NCBI RefSeq assembly: GCF_000632225.1
Contig: NZ_JFYV01000004.1
Location: 43,944 to 107,943 of the forward strand
Reading direction: 5' to 3'
Length of the DNA: 64,000 nt
Source of the DNA: Sphingomonas sp. RIT328
GTDB taxonomy: Bacteria > Pseudomonadota > Alphaproteobacteria > Sphingomonadales > Sphingomonadaceae
Shown: positions 55,854 through 64,000 of the stretch, one piece after another
How positions within the stretch are numbered: the stretch's first letter is position 1
How the letters are laid out: each line of letters opens with the position of its first letter
The notes under the pieces: generated by a model
Databases searched by the model: none
Seen by the model: only the letters and a program-made list of their open reading frames with translations
What the model was told of the DNA's origin: nothing
Made by a program: the position numbers and the translations under genes

Positions 55854-56393
55854 ATGACGATACAGACCCTCATCGACGACGTGATCGACCGCGAAGGCGG
55901 CTTTGTCGACCACCCCGCCGACCGCGGCGGCCCGACCTGCTGGGGGATCAGCGTCGCGGTGGCGCGGGCGAACGGCTACCATGGCGCGATGCGCGATCTG
56001 CCGCGCGCCATCGCCGCGGCGATCTACGAGCGCGTCTACTGGCGTGGCGCGGGGTTCGACAAGATCGCCGAACGCGCGCCTGCGCTCGCCGCCGAACTGT
56101 TCGACACCGGCGTCAACATGGGCACCGCCACCGCGGCCCGCTTCCTCCAGCGCGCGCTCAACGCGCTCAACCGCAACGGCCGCGATTATGCCGACATCGC
56201 CGCGGACCAGCGGATCGGCGCCGCGACGCTCGCCGCGCTCGACGCCTTCCTCGCCATCCGCGGGCCGGCGGGGGAGCGGGTGCTGATCAAGGCGGTCGAT
56301 GCCTTGCAGGGCGAACGCTATCTCGCGCTCGCCGAGCGCCGCCCCGCCGACGAGGCGTTCCTCTACGGCTGGCTCGCGGCGCGCGTCGCATGA
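55854..56393 (+). CDS. glycoside hydrolase 108 family endolysin (N-acetylmuramidase)
   Basis: Muramidase of 179 aa of the phage/GTA endolysin type. The catalytic Glu14 lies in the family motif DREGGFVDHPADRGGPT, followed by CWGIS. A second domain of about residues 85-175 (ELFDTGVNMGTATAARFLQRALNAL) matches the predicted peptidoglycan-binding domain 3 region. There is no signal peptide, so release needs a holin. The start is ATG 55854, behind a perfect AGGAGG. It overlaps the holin gene by 4 nt. There are no capsid, tail or terminase genes nearby. Confidence 0.9.
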   Translation: MTIQTLIDDVIDREGGFVDHPADRGGPTCWGISVAVARANGYHGAMRDLPRAIAAAIYERVYWRGAGFDKIAERAPALAAELFDTGVNMGTATAARFLQRALNALNRNGRDYADIAADQRIGAATLAALDAFLAIRGPAGERVLIKAVDALQGERYLALAERRPADEAFLYGWLAARVA

Positions 56394-56647
56394 GCGAGCC
56401 GCTCCCCGACCGCTGGGTGACGCGCGCGCGGCCTGCCTTCCTCTACGTCATGTACGTGCTGCTGCTTGGCGCGATCCCGGTCGGCCTCGTCGCGGCGATC
56501 CGCCCGGCCTGCGCCGCGGCGATCGCGCACGGCATGGCGGCGTACCTCGCCGCGATCCCGGAGCCGCTCTACGCGCTCTTCGGCACCGGCTATCTCGGCT
56601 ACACCGCGGCGCGCACCGTCGGGAAGATCAAGGGCGTCGATCGGTGA
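56390..56647 (+). CDS. 3-TM holin of the gene-transfer-release type
   Basis: An 85-aa membrane protein of the family described as holin of 3TMs for gene-transfer release. TM segments are at about residues 17-38 (FLYVMYVLLLGAIPVGLVAA), 42-58 and 60-75, with the conserved RARPAFLYVMYV start and GYLGYTAARTVGK end. Its start overlaps the endolysin stop (ATGA). In Rhodobacter such an endolysin and holin pair, coded away from the main GTA cluster, lyses producer cells to free GTA particles. A comparable role here is inference. Confidence 0.85.
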   Translation: MSEPLPDRWVTRARPAFLYVMYVLLLGAIPVGLVAAIRPACAAAIAHGMAAYLAAIPEPLYALFGTGYLGYTAARTVGKIKGVDR

Positions 56648-56660
56648 CGGTGTAGCGGAG

Positions 56661-56880
56661 GGTTCACGCGGAGGCGCGGAGAAGAAGCATCGGTTCGCGC
56701 AGAGGCGCAGAGGACGCAGAGTTGACGTGCTCTGCCGCGGAGCGGCCTTTTCGCTACGCGACCTAGTCAGGAAGGGTGCTTCGCGCCGACGCGATGCCTC
56801 TGCGCCTCTGCGCGAAACGCCTTTTCGCGTCTTAGCGTCTTCGCGTGAACCCAACCCTGCCTCTCCGCGCCTCCGCGAGA
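56661..56880. repeat. cluster of GGTTCACGCGGAGGCGCGGAG-family repeats
   Basis: A perfect forward copy is at 56661-56681 and a variant forward copy at about 56692-56720. Reverse-type copies are at about 56796-56820, 56826-56850 (with CTTAGCG) and 56861-56880. They fill most of the 306-nt gap between the holin and hslV genes. No gene is supported. Confidence 0.75.
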
Positions 56881-56918
56881 CCCCGATCGTCCTCACTCGC
56901 CAAGACGGACCCGATCGA

Positions 56919-56948
56919 CTTGCCCCGCACCGCAGGCACCCTACATCG
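56919..56948 (+). promoter_or_regulatory. candidate heat-shock sigma factor (RpoH) promoter for hslVU
   Basis: CTTG at 56919-56922 and CCTACATCG at 56940-56948 are separated by 17 nt. This is close to the alphaproteobacterial RpoH consensus CTTG-N17/18-CYTATNTNNG, with T5 replaced by C. Transcription would start at about 56954-56957, that is, at or just after the annotated hslV ATG. This suggests either a leaderless message or use of the ATG at codon 7 (56972). hslVU is a classic heat-shock operon, which supports the assignment. Confidence 0.5.
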
Positions 56949-56953
56949 CCCCC

Positions 56954-57517
56954 ATGAGCGATTCCCATTCCATGCCGGTCTGGCATGGCACCACCATCCT
57001 GTCGGTCCGGCGCAACGGCAAGGTCGTCGTCATCGGCGACGGTCAGGTCTCGATGGGCCAGACCGTGATGAAGCCCAATGCCAAGAAGGTCCGCCGCCTC
57101 GGTGCGGACGGGCAGGTGATCGGCGGCTTCGCCGGCGCCACCGCCGACGCCTTCACCTTGTTCGAGCGGCTGGAGGCGAAGCTGGAGCGGCATCAGGGCA
57201 AGCTGATGCGCGCCGCGGTCGAACTCGCCAAGGACTGGCGCACCGACAAATATCTCCGCAATCTCGAGGCGATGATGATCGTCGCCGACAAGGACGTGAC
57301 GCTGATCCTCACCGGCAACGGCGACGTGCTCGAACCGGAGGCCGGCGTCGCCGCGATCGGCTCCGGCGGCAATTACGCGCTCGCCGCGGCGCGCGCGCTG
57401 GTCGATTACGAGGCCGATGCCGAGACCGTCTGCCGCAAGGCGATGGCGATCGCCGCCGAGGTCTGCGTCTACACCAACGATCGCACCACGATCGAGGTGA
57501 TGGACAGCACGACTTAA
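56954..57517 (+). CDS. hslV: ATP-dependent protease subunit HslV
   Basis: Proteolytic subunit of the HslUV (ClpQY) protease, 187 aa. A 12-residue propeptide ([12 protein letters not shown]) precedes the catalytic N-terminal Thr13 in [23 protein letters not shown] and the [14 protein letters not shown] region are typical of the proteasome beta-like fold. No ribosome-binding site precedes 56954; a second ATG at 56972 would shorten the propeptide by six residues. hslU follows 97 nt downstream. Confidence 0.95.
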   Translation: MSDSHSMPVWHGTTILSVRRNGKVVVIGDGQVSMGQTVMKPNAKKVRRLGADGQVIGGFAGATADAFTLFERLEAKLERHQGKLMRAAVELAKDWRTDKYLRNLEAMMIVADKDVTLILTGNGDVLEPEAGVAAIGSGGNYALAAARALVDYEADAETVCRKAMAIAAEVCVYTNDRTTIEVMDSTT

Positions 57518-57614
57518 GGATAGACAGCGCCGCCCCGGCGAAGGCCGCGGTGTCGTGACCTTACTGCGCCCTGGCGGCGCGCGATCCCAGCACAGCTGTG
57601 ACCCAGGATTTCCG

Positions 57615-58907
57615 ATGAACCAGAATCTCACTCCCAAGGCGATCGTCGCCGCCCTCGACGCCCATATCATCGGCCAGCGCGACGCCAAGCGCGCGGTGGC
57701 GGTGGCGATGCGCAACCGGTGGCGGCGCCAGCAACTCTCGGCCGATCTGCGCGACGAGGTGACGCCCAAGAACATCCTGATGATCGGGCCCACCGGTTGC
57801 GGCAAGACCGAGATCAGCCGCCGCCTCGCCAAGCTTGCCGACGCGCCGTTCGTCAAGGTCGAGGCGACCAAGTTCACCGAGGTCGGCTATGTCGGCCGCG
57901 ACGTCGAACAGATCGCGCGCGACCTCGTCGAGGAAGCGATCCGGCTGGAGAAGGAGCGCCGCCGCGTCGCGGTCAAGGACAAGGCGGAGGAAGCGGCGAT
58001 GAAGCGCCTGCTCGACGCCCTGGTCGGCAAGGATTCGAGCCAGGCGACGCGCGAGAGCTTCAAGCAGCGCTTCGCCGACGGCCATCTCGACGCGACCGAG
58101 ATCGAGATCGAGCTGGAACAGGCCGCGGCGACACCGTTCGACGTGCCGGGCAGCGGCCCGCAGATGATCAACCTCGGCGAGATGATGAAGTCGCTGAGTG
58201 GCAATCAGCCGCTCAAGCGCCGCAAGCTGTCGGTGCGTGCCGCCTGGGACAAACTGGTCGAGGAGGAGGCCGACAAGCGGCTCGATCAGGACGAGGTCAG
58301 CCGCACCGCGCTGGCGGACGCCGAGGCGAACGGCATCGTCTTCCTCGACGAGATCGACAAGATCGCGGTCAGCGACGTGCGCGGCGGCTCGGTCAGCCGC
58401 GAAGGCGTGCAGCGCGACCTGCTGCCGCTGATCGAAGGCACGACGGTGGCGACCAAATACGGGCCGATGAAGACCGACCATATCCTGTTCATCGCCAGCG
58501 GTGCCTTCCATGTCGCCAAGCCGTCCGACCTGCTGCCCGAGCTGCAGGGCCGCCTGCCGATCCGCGTCGAGCTGAAAGGCCTGACCGAGGAGGATTTCAT
58601 CGCCATCCTCTCCGACACCAAGGCATCTCTGCCGGCGCAATATCAGGCGTTGCTGGCGACCGAGGGGGCCGAGGTCCGCTTCACCGACGACGGCATCGCC
58701 GCGATCGCACGCATCGCCGCCGAGGTGAACGGCCAGGTCGAGAATATCGGCGCGCGCCGCCTTCAGACGGTGATGGAGAAATTGCTCGAGGAGGTGAGCT
58801 TCGATGCCGAGGATCGCGAAGCGCCGGTGACGGTCGACGCCGCCTATGTCGAGGCGCAGCTGGCCGGGATCGCCCGCAACACCGATCTCAGCCGCTTCGT
58901 GCTGTAA
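57615..58907 (+). CDS. hslU: ATP-dependent protease ATPase subunit HslU
   Basis: AAA+ unfoldase of 430 aa that feeds substrates to HslV. Walker A is [15 protein letters not shown], the pore loop is [16 protein letters not shown], the I-domain spans about residues 105-235, and Walker B is [13 protein letters not shown]. The C-terminal tail DLSRFVL is the part that inserts into HslV. The ATG at 57615 begins the conserved [15 protein letters not shown]; the open frame upstream is not homologous. Confidence 0.97.
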   Translation: MNQNLTPKAIVAALDAHIIGQRDAKRAVAVAMRNRWRRQQLSADLRDEVTPKNILMIGPTGCGKTEISRRLAKLADAPFVKVEATKFTEVGYVGRDVEQIARDLVEEAIRLEKERRRVAVKDKAEEAAMKRLLDALVGKDSSQATRESFKQRFADGHLDATEIEIELEQAAATPFDVPGSGPQMINLGEMMKSLSGNQPLKRRKLSVRAAWDKLVEEEADKRLDQDEVSRTALADAEANGIVFLDEIDKIAVSDVRGGSVSREGVQRDLLPLIEGTTVATKYGPMKTDHILFIASGAFHVAKPSDLLPELQGRLPIRVELKGLTEEDFIAILSDTKASLPAQYQALLATEGAEVRFTDDGIAAIARIAAEVNGQVENIGARRLQTVMEKLLEEVSFDAEDREAPVTVDAAYVEAQLAGIARNTDLSRFVL

Positions 58908-58975
58908 GGCGGCGGCGAAGACGTTTCGCAGGTGCAGCATGAAAGCGGGTCGGCAAGGGAGCCTTAACCCGCGTC

Positions 58976-60091
58976 ATGCGTGATAGCGGGATGCGCATTC
59001 CGTATCTCGACGTGACCCTGCCCGAATGGACCGCGCGCCTCGGCGGCGTGCTGCTGGTGGTGCTGGTGCTCGCGCTGGTTCACCGCAGCCTGTTCGCCGT
59101 GTTGCGGCGGATCGCCAGCCGCACCGCGACCAAGACCGACGATATCCTGATCGCGCGGCTCGGGCGGCCGACCTTCTGGCTGATGATCGGCGTCGCGTTG
59201 GCGGCATCTGGGCCGGGGCTCGACCTGCCGCGCTATTGGGAGACGATCTGGCAGCGTGCGATCGGGCTGCTCACCCCGGCGATCTTCGGCTGGATGCTGC
59301 TCGCCGCGCTCACCGCCTATCGCGACGTCAGCGAGGTGCGGTTCGACATATCGGCGACCGACAATCTGCGCGCGCGGCGGCGGCGGACGCGGATCAGCAT
59401 CCTCCACCGCATCGGCGTGTTCGTGCTGGTGATGCTGACGGTGATGATGATGCTGATGAGCATCCCCAGCGTCCGCACGATCGGCGTGACGCTCGCCGCC
59501 TCCGCCGGTGTCGCCGGCCTCGCCATCGGCGCCGCGGCGCAGCCGGCGCTCAAGAACGTCATCGCCGGTATCCAGATGGCCTTCACCGAACCGATCCGCA
59601 TCGACGACGTCGTCATCATCGACAATGAATGGGGGCGGATCGAGGACATCCGCCTGACCTATGTCGTGGTGCGCATCTGGGACGACCGCCGGCTGGTGGT
59701 GCCCGTCTCCAAATTCCTCGAGAACAGCTTCCAGAACTGGACGCGCGAGACGAGCGCGCTGCTCGGCTCGGTCTTCTGGTATCTCGATCCCGCCGCCGAC
59801 GTGCCGCGCATCCGCGCCAAGCTGGAGGAGATCGTCCGCGCCAATCCGCGCTGGGACCAGCGTTTCTGCAACCTTCAGGTCACCGATGCGAAACCCGACG
59901 GGACGATGGAGCTGCGCGGGCTGATGACCGCGAAAGACGCCTCCACCGCCTTCGACCTGCGTTGCGACGTGCGCGAGGCGATCTACGCCTTCATCCGCGA
60001 CGAGATGCCCGAGGCGCTGCCGCGCGAACGCTTCATGCGGGCTCCGTCTGCGCCTCCGTCTCCACCGCCGGACCCATCAGCGCATCGGTGA
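58976..60091 (+). CDS. MscS-family mechanosensitive ion channel
   Basis: Inner-membrane channel protein of 371 aa. About four or five TM helices lie in the first 185 residues (LGGVLLVVLVLALVHRSL, TFWLMIGVALAASG, RIGVFVLVMLTVMMMLM). The pore helix TM3 is Gly/Ala-rich (GVAGLAIGAAAQPALKNVIAG), followed by the beta domain (GIQMAFTEPIRIDDVVII, DNEWGRIEDIRLTYVVVR). The C-terminal domain lies in the cytoplasm. It would protect against hypo-osmotic shock. The 3' end overlaps the convergent otsA gene by 59 nt. Confidence 0.93.
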   Translation: MRDSGMRIPYLDVTLPEWTARLGGVLLVVLVLALVHRSLFAVLRRIASRTATKTDDILIARLGRPTFWLMIGVALAASGPGLDLPRYWETIWQRAIGLLTPAIFGWMLLAALTAYRDVSEVRFDISATDNLRARRRRTRISILHRIGVFVLVMLTVMMMLMSIPSVRTIGVTLAASAGVAGLAIGAAAQPALKNVIAGIQMAFTEPIRIDDVVIIDNEWGRIEDIRLTYVVVRIWDDRRLVVPVSKFLENSFQNWTRETSALLGSVFWYLDPAADVPRIRAKLEEIVRANPRWDQRFCNLQVTDAKPDGTMELRGLMTAKDASTAFDLRCDVREAIYAFIRDEMPEALPRERFMRAPSAPPSPPPDPSAHR

Positions 60092-61451
60092 AGGTCTTGC
60101 GCCACCAGCCGATATCCTGCCGGGTGATGACGTCCATCATCTTGGTCCAGCGTTCGATCCGCTCCTCGCGCGGCATGCGCAGCGCGAGCATGATCGCGTC
60201 GGACATTTCCTCCGCCGAATAGGGGTTGATCAGCACCGCATCGGTGAGTTGGCAGGCCGCGCCGGCGAAGCGCGACAGGATCAGCACGCCCGGGTCCTCC
60301 GGATTCTGCGCGGCGACATATTCCTTGGCGACGAGGTTCATGCCGTCGCGCAACGGGGTGACGAGGCCGATCTTGGCGGCACGATAGATGCCGGCGAGCA
60401 CGTCGCGCGGATAGCCCTGGTTGACGTAGCGGATCGGCACCCAGTCGATATCGGCATAGGCGCCGTTGATCCGCCCGGCGAGCCCTTCGAGGTTGCTGCG
60501 GATCTTCTGGTAGCTGCCGACCGTCGCGCGGCTCGGCGGCGCGATCTGGAGCAAGGTGACTTCCTTGCGCTCCTCGGGATGTTCGGTGAGGAAGCGTTCG
60601 TAGCCGAGGAACCGCTCCTCCAGCCCCTTGGAATAATCGAGCCGGTCGACGCCGACGATCATGTCGCGCCCCACCGCGGCATCGCGCATCTGGCGGAAGG
60701 CGAGGCGACCGCGCGTGCTGGTGGCGAGTCCGGCGAATTCCTTGGCGTCGATTCCGATCGGGCAGGCCATGACGCGGACGCGGCGATCGTCGAGGACGAG
60801 GTCGTCGCCCTCCATATGCGCACCGAGTTCGGCGGTGGCATAGTCGCAGAAGCTCTGCAGCCATTCCTCGGTATGGAAGCCGATCACGTCATAGGCGAAC
60901 AGGCTGCGCACCAGCGCCTGCGCTTCGGGCAGGATCGACAGCAGCCGCCGCGGCGGCCACGGAATGTGCAGGAAGAAGCCGAGGCGGTTGGTCGCGCCGC
61001 GCTTGCGCAATTCCTCGCCGAGCGGAAAGAGATGATAGTCCTGGATCCAGACCGCATCATCCTCCTCGATCAGCGGCTGGACGGTATCGGCGAAGCGTTC
61101 GTTGACGCGCTGATAGCCGCCGGCAAATTCGCGCTCATATTCGGCGAGGTCGACGCGGTAGTGGAACAGCGGCCACAGCGTTCGATTGGCATAGCCGTTG
61201 TAATATTCGTCGATGTCCTGCTCTTCCAGGTCGACGGTGGCGGTGGTGACGCCGTCGTTGCGCTGGAAGGTGATCTGGCCGGTATATTCGTCGGTCTGGT
61301 CCCCCGACCAGCCGAACCACATGCCCTTATATTCGCGCAACGCCGAGGCGAGCGCGACGGCAAGGCCGCCCTGCGCGCCGGAGTCGGACCCCTTGGGCGC
61401 GGACACACGATTGGATATGATGATCAGGCGGCTCAGCGGATCGAACTCCAT
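60033..61451 (-). CDS. otsA: alpha,alpha-trehalose-phosphate synthase
   Basis: GT20 enzyme of 472 aa that makes trehalose-6-phosphate from UDP-glucose and glucose-6-phosphate. The sugar-nucleotide loop is [56 protein letters not shown] and [15 protein letters not shown] are present. The ATG at 61451 was chosen because the frame before it is inside the GH15 gene (19-nt overlap). It is the last gene of otsB-GH15-otsA. Confidence 0.95.
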   Translation of the reverse strand: MEFDPLSRLIIISNRVSAPKGSDSGAQGGLAVALASALREYKGMWFGWSGDQTDEYTGQITFQRNDGVTTATVDLEEQDIDEYYNGYANRTLWPLFHYRVDLAEYEREFAGGYQRVNERFADTVQPLIEEDDAVWIQDYHLFPLGEELRKRGATNRLGFFLHIPWPPRRLLSILPEAQALVRSLFAYDVIGFHTEEWLQSFCDYATAELGAHMEGDDLVLDDRRVRVMACPIGIDAKEFAGLATSTRGRLAFRQMRDAAVGRDMIVGVDRLDYSKGLEERFLGYERFLTEHPEERKEVTLLQIAPPSRATVGSYQKIRSNLEGLAGRINGAYADIDWVPIRYVNQGYPRDVLAGIYRAAKIGLVTPLRDGMNLVAKEYVAAQNPEDPGVLILSRFAGAACQLTDAVLINPYSAEEMSDAIMLALRMPREERIERWTKMMDVITRQDIGWWRKTFTDALMGPAVETEAQTEPA

Positions 61452-63238
61452 GGTTTGGACAATAGCGCAGCGCAATTGATCATGCCGACCAGCGAATAGG
61501 TCTGCGGATAATTGCCCCACAATTCCCCCGATGTCGGGTCGATGTCTTCGGAAAGAAGACCGGCTGCGGTGCGTCGTGCCAGCATCTCGTCGAACAGCGC
61601 ACGGGCATCGGCGTGGCGGCCGGTGAAGTGCAGCGCCTCGATCAGCCAGAAGGTGCAGACGTTGAAGGCGGTTTCGGGCAGGCCGAAATCATCCTCGGTG
61701 TCGTAGCGCAGCATGTGGCTGCCGCGTCGCAGACCCTTCTCCACCGCCTCCAGCGTGCCGACGAAGCGGGGATCGTCGGGCTCGAAGAAACGCAGGTCGA
61801 GCAGCTGGATCAGGCTCGCGTCAAGGTCGTCCCCCGCGAAGGTCGCCGACATCCGGTTGGTCTCGGGCCGCCACGCGCGCGTCTCGATCTCGGTGCGGAT
61901 CGTGTCGGCGCGGCCCTGCCAGAAGTCGCGCCGGTCGGACAGGCCGAGGACGTGCGCGGCATTGGCGAGCCGGTCGCACGCCGCCCAGCACATGGCGGAG
62001 GAATAGGTATGGACGCTCTGCCGGGTGCGCAGCTCCCACAGACCGGCGTCGGGCTGATCGTGGAACTGCCAGGCGCGTTCGCCGACATGTTCGAGGCTCT
62101 CGAAATCCTCGCGACCCGACTGGCGGAACAGCCGCTGGTCGAAGAAGGCATGGACGCTGCACAGTACGATCTGGCCGTAGGCGTCGTGCTGGATCTGCTC
62201 ATAGGCCTGGTTGCCGACCCGCACCGGCCCCATGCCGCGATAGCCGGCGAGCGCCGGCGCGAACCGCTCCTCCAGCGTCGGCTCGCCGAGCACGCCGTAC
62301 AGCGGCTGGATATGCCCGCCCGCGGCGCTGTCGACGATATTGCGCAGATAGCCGAGATAGCCCTCCAGCACGTCGAGCGCGCCGAGCCGGTTGAGCGCCT
62401 GCACCGTGTAATAGGCATCGCGCACCCAGCAATAGCGATAGTCCCAGTTGCGCTCCGACCCGGCATGTTCGGGGATCGAGGTGGTGAGCGCGGCGACGAT
62501 CGCGCCGGTCTCCTCGTGCTGGCACAGTTTGAGCGTGATCGCCGAGCGGATCACCACATCCTGCCATTCGAGCGGGATGGCGAGGCCGCGCACCCATTCC
62601 TGCCATTCGGCGATCGTCTGCGCGAGCATCGCCTCCAGCGTCTCGGCGAGGTCGCCGCTGAAGCTCTCGTCCGGCCCGAGGAAGAAGTGCAGCGGCCGTT
62701 CGAGGCGGAAGGCGCGCTCCTCCTGCACCATGCCGATCGGCGCGGTGGTGGTGAGCCGCAGCTGCATCGCATCGAGCAGGATACGCAGATGGTTGGAGCC
62801 GCCGATCTGTTCGCGGCAGGTGCCGCCCCAGCCGCAGGTGGTGCGGAGCTTTACCGTGACGCGCGGGCTGCCGGCGATCGGACGGACGATGCGCGCGAAG
62901 GCGACCGGGCGATAGGTCCGCCCGGTGCGCACGAAGCGCGGGCAGAAATCGGTGACCTCCAGCACGTTGCCGGCATCATCGGTATGCGTGCTGACCAGGA
63001 TCGGGGTGTTGCGGATATAATGCTGCTCGACCTTGACCGAATTTTCGATGCCGATCGACCAATAGCCGCCGTCGGGATCCGCCCCGCCGACCAGGGCGGA
63101 GAAGAGCGGATCGCCGTCGACGCGCGGCACGCACGCCCAGACGAAGCGCCCGGCGCGATCGACCAGCGCGCTGACCTGGCAATTGCCGATCGGCCAGAGG
63201 TCGACGCTCATCGCATTGGCGTCGGGCGTGGAGGTCAT
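61433..63238 (-). CDS. glycoside hydrolase family 15 protein (glucoamylase/trehalase-like)
   Basis: A GH15 protein of 601 aa with the bacterial layout. The N-terminal beta domain is at residues about 15-240 (LWPIGNCQVSALVDRAG), and an (alpha/alpha)6 barrel follows. The barrel contains the conserved ERNWDYRYCWVRDAYYT segment; the catalytic acid is expected near GYRGMGPVRVGNQA and the base in LLSEDIDPTSGELWGNYPQ. Some actinobacterial and proteobacterial members hydrolyse trehalose rather than starch. Its place between otsB and otsA, with a 4-nt overlap to otsB and 19 nt to otsA, suggests trehalose or alpha-glucan turnover. No signal peptide, so cytoplasmic. Confidence 0.92.
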   Translation of the reverse strand: MTSTPDANAMSVDLWPIGNCQVSALVDRAGRFVWACVPRVDGDPLFSALVGGADPDGGYWSIGIENSVKVEQHYIRNTPILVSTHTDDAGNVLEVTDFCPRFVRTGRTYRPVAFARIVRPIAGSPRVTVKLRTTCGWGGTCREQIGGSNHLRILLDAMQLRLTTTAPIGMVQEERAFRLERPLHFFLGPDESFSGDLAETLEAMLAQTIAEWQEWVRGLAIPLEWQDVVIRSAITLKLCQHEETGAIVAALTTSIPEHAGSERNWDYRYCWVRDAYYTVQALNRLGALDVLEGYLGYLRNIVDSAAGGHIQPLYGVLGEPTLEERFAPALAGYRGMGPVRVGNQAYEQIQHDAYGQIVLCSVHAFFDQRLFRQSGREDFESLEHVGERAWQFHDQPDAGLWELRTRQSVHTYSSAMCWAACDRLANAAHVLGLSDRRDFWQGRADTIRTEIETRAWRPETNRMSATFAGDDLDASLIQLLDLRFFEPDDPRFVGTLEAVEKGLRRGSHMLRYDTEDDFGLPETAFNVCTFWLIEALHFTGRHADARALFDEMLARRTAAGLLSEDIDPTSGELWGNYPQTYSLVGMINCAALLSKPWSSIR

Positions 63239-63981
63239 GCGGCAAGGCTTTCGGTTGCGGCTTCGAGCCAGTGGAGCGTGCTGGCGACGCTGTCGAGACG
63301 ATAGGCGGCGGCGGTCTCGCGCGCCGCGCCGATCAGCACGCCCGCGCCGCCCAGCGCGCGCGCGGCGACCATCGCCGGCTCGTCGGTGTCGTCGTCGCCG
63401 AGGAAGACCGGACGCGCACCGGCCATCGCCGGGCTCTGCATCAGCGTGCGCAGCGCGGTGCCCTTGTCGGCGCCGGGAACACGCACCTCGACCATCATCT
63501 TGCCGGTCTGGAGATGCAGTCCGGCGTCGGCGGCGAGCTGGCGGGCGAGGTCGTGCGCCTGCGCCTCCGCCTCCGGCACCGCGCGGTAATGGAGCGCGGC
63601 GCCCAGCGGCTTTTCCTCGACCAGCACGCCGCGTGTTGCAGATGCGAAGGCTTTCATTGCCACGACTATACGGTCGAGGGCGGCGGGGCGTTCCGCGCGC
63701 GTGTGCGTGCCGTCGGGCCACAGTACTTCGAGGCCATGGCTGCCCGACACGGCGAAATGCGGATCGCCGAACAGCGCGCGGATGCCGCTGACCGGCCGGC
63801 CGGAGATGATCGCCACCCGGCCGTCGAGCCGATCCGACAGCCGATCGATCAGGGCCGCGAGCCGCGCATCGACCGCCACCGCCTCGGGATGCTCCGCCAG
63901 TTCGACCAACGTGCCGTCGAAATCGAGGAACAGCGCGGCATCGCGCAACAGGTCGGCGGGGGGCGGGGGCAGATGCGTCAC
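63235..63981 (-). CDS. otsB: trehalose-6-phosphate phosphatase
   Basis: HAD-superfamily phosphatase of 248 aa that converts trehalose-6-phosphate to trehalose. HAD motif I is FLDFDGTLVELAEHP, with two catalytic Asp; motif II is IISGRPV; motif III is the Lys in PGADKGTALRTL; and motif IV is FLGDDDTDEPA. It is the first gene of the three-gene trehalose operon and overlaps the GH15 gene by 4 nt. The ATG at 63981 is 19 nt from the window edge, so its promoter is not visible. Confidence 0.95.
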   Translation of the reverse strand: MTHLPPPPADLLRDAALFLDFDGTLVELAEHPEAVAVDARLAALIDRLSDRLDGRVAIISGRPVSGIRALFGDPHFAVSGSHGLEVLWPDGTHTRAERPAALDRIVVAMKAFASATRGVLVEEKPLGAALHYRAVPEAEAQAHDLARQLAADAGLHLQTGKMMVEVRVPGADKGTALRTLMQSPAMAGARPVFLGDDDTDEPAMVAARALGGAGVLIGAARETAAAYRLDSVASTLHWLEAATESLAA

Positions 63982-64000
63982 GCGGCGCGGTGTCGGGGAT

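Noticed and set aside
55425..56647. Endolysin-holin pair as part of a prophage
   Set aside because: No capsid, tail, terminase, portal, repressor or integrase gene lies on either side; both neighbours are housekeeping genes.

Overview
This 64 kb window is high-GC chromosomal DNA, densely packed with genes, from an alphaproteobacterium that is most likely a sphingomonad (Sphingomonas or a close relative). The evidence is indirect: three TonB-dependent receptors, a NodT-type efflux lipoprotein, a PhaR-type PHA regulator, a 3-TM gene-transfer-release holin, MucR/alpha-style gene orders such as lepB-rnc-era, GTG starts overlapping upstream TGA stops, and intergenic repeats of the kind found in sphingomonad genomes. 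No rRNA gene is present to settle the taxon. There is no prophage, insertion sequence, integrase or CRISPR array; nearly all of it looks like core or long-resident accessory chromosome.

Layout. 0.3-9.8 kb: an alpha-ketoglutarate semialdehyde dehydrogenase, an unknown protein, a TonB receptor, alanine racemase, a Sel1/2-oxoglutarate oxygenase and a very large TonB receptor. 9.9-13 kb: polyhydroxyalkanoate metabolism (thiolase, class III-like PHA synthase, divergent phaR). 13.3-18.3 kb: a two-lobed aspartic protease with a PDZ domain, then a DUF2946 / TonB receptor / PepSY metal-uptake cassette. 18.3-22.3 kb: glutathione reductase, a vapBC toxin-antitoxin pair whose toxin carries an in-frame stop, a DUF4174 protein and pgi. 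22.4-27.7 kb: housekeeping (lepB-rnc-era, sirtuin deacylase, dapB-nth, tRNA-Arg). 27.9-35.6 kb: OpgC-like membrane protein, orphan Flp pilin, enoyl-CoA hydratase/isomerase, and a four-gene tripartite MacAB-type exporter.

35.6-43.7 kb holds a molybdenum hydroxylase cluster on the minus strand: one 2Fe-2S subunit, one FAD subunit and two paralogous molybdopterin subunits, followed by the maturation factors XdhC and MocA. 43.7-48 kb: periplasmic glycerophosphodiesterase, small lipoprotein, alpha/beta hydrolase, DUF2459 protein and phenylalanine hydroxylase. 48.1-50.7 kb: sdhCDA without an adjacent sdhB. 50.9-53.6 kb: two tandem soluble chemoreceptors. 53.9-56.6 kb: SDR dehydrogenase, prmA, and an isolated endolysin-holin pair resembling gene transfer agent lysis genes. 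57-64 kb: hslVU (with a candidate heat-shock promoter), an MscS channel, and otsB-GH15-otsA for trehalose.

The most noteworthy items are the endolysin/holin cassette with no phage around it, the tandem chemoreceptors with near-identical signalling domains and divergent sensors, the interrupted VapC, the two catalytic molybdenum subunits served by a single electron-transfer pair, and several families of intergenic repeats, including two 98-nt elements with matching terminal inverted repeats and a 24-bp inverted pair flanking two ABC transporter genes.
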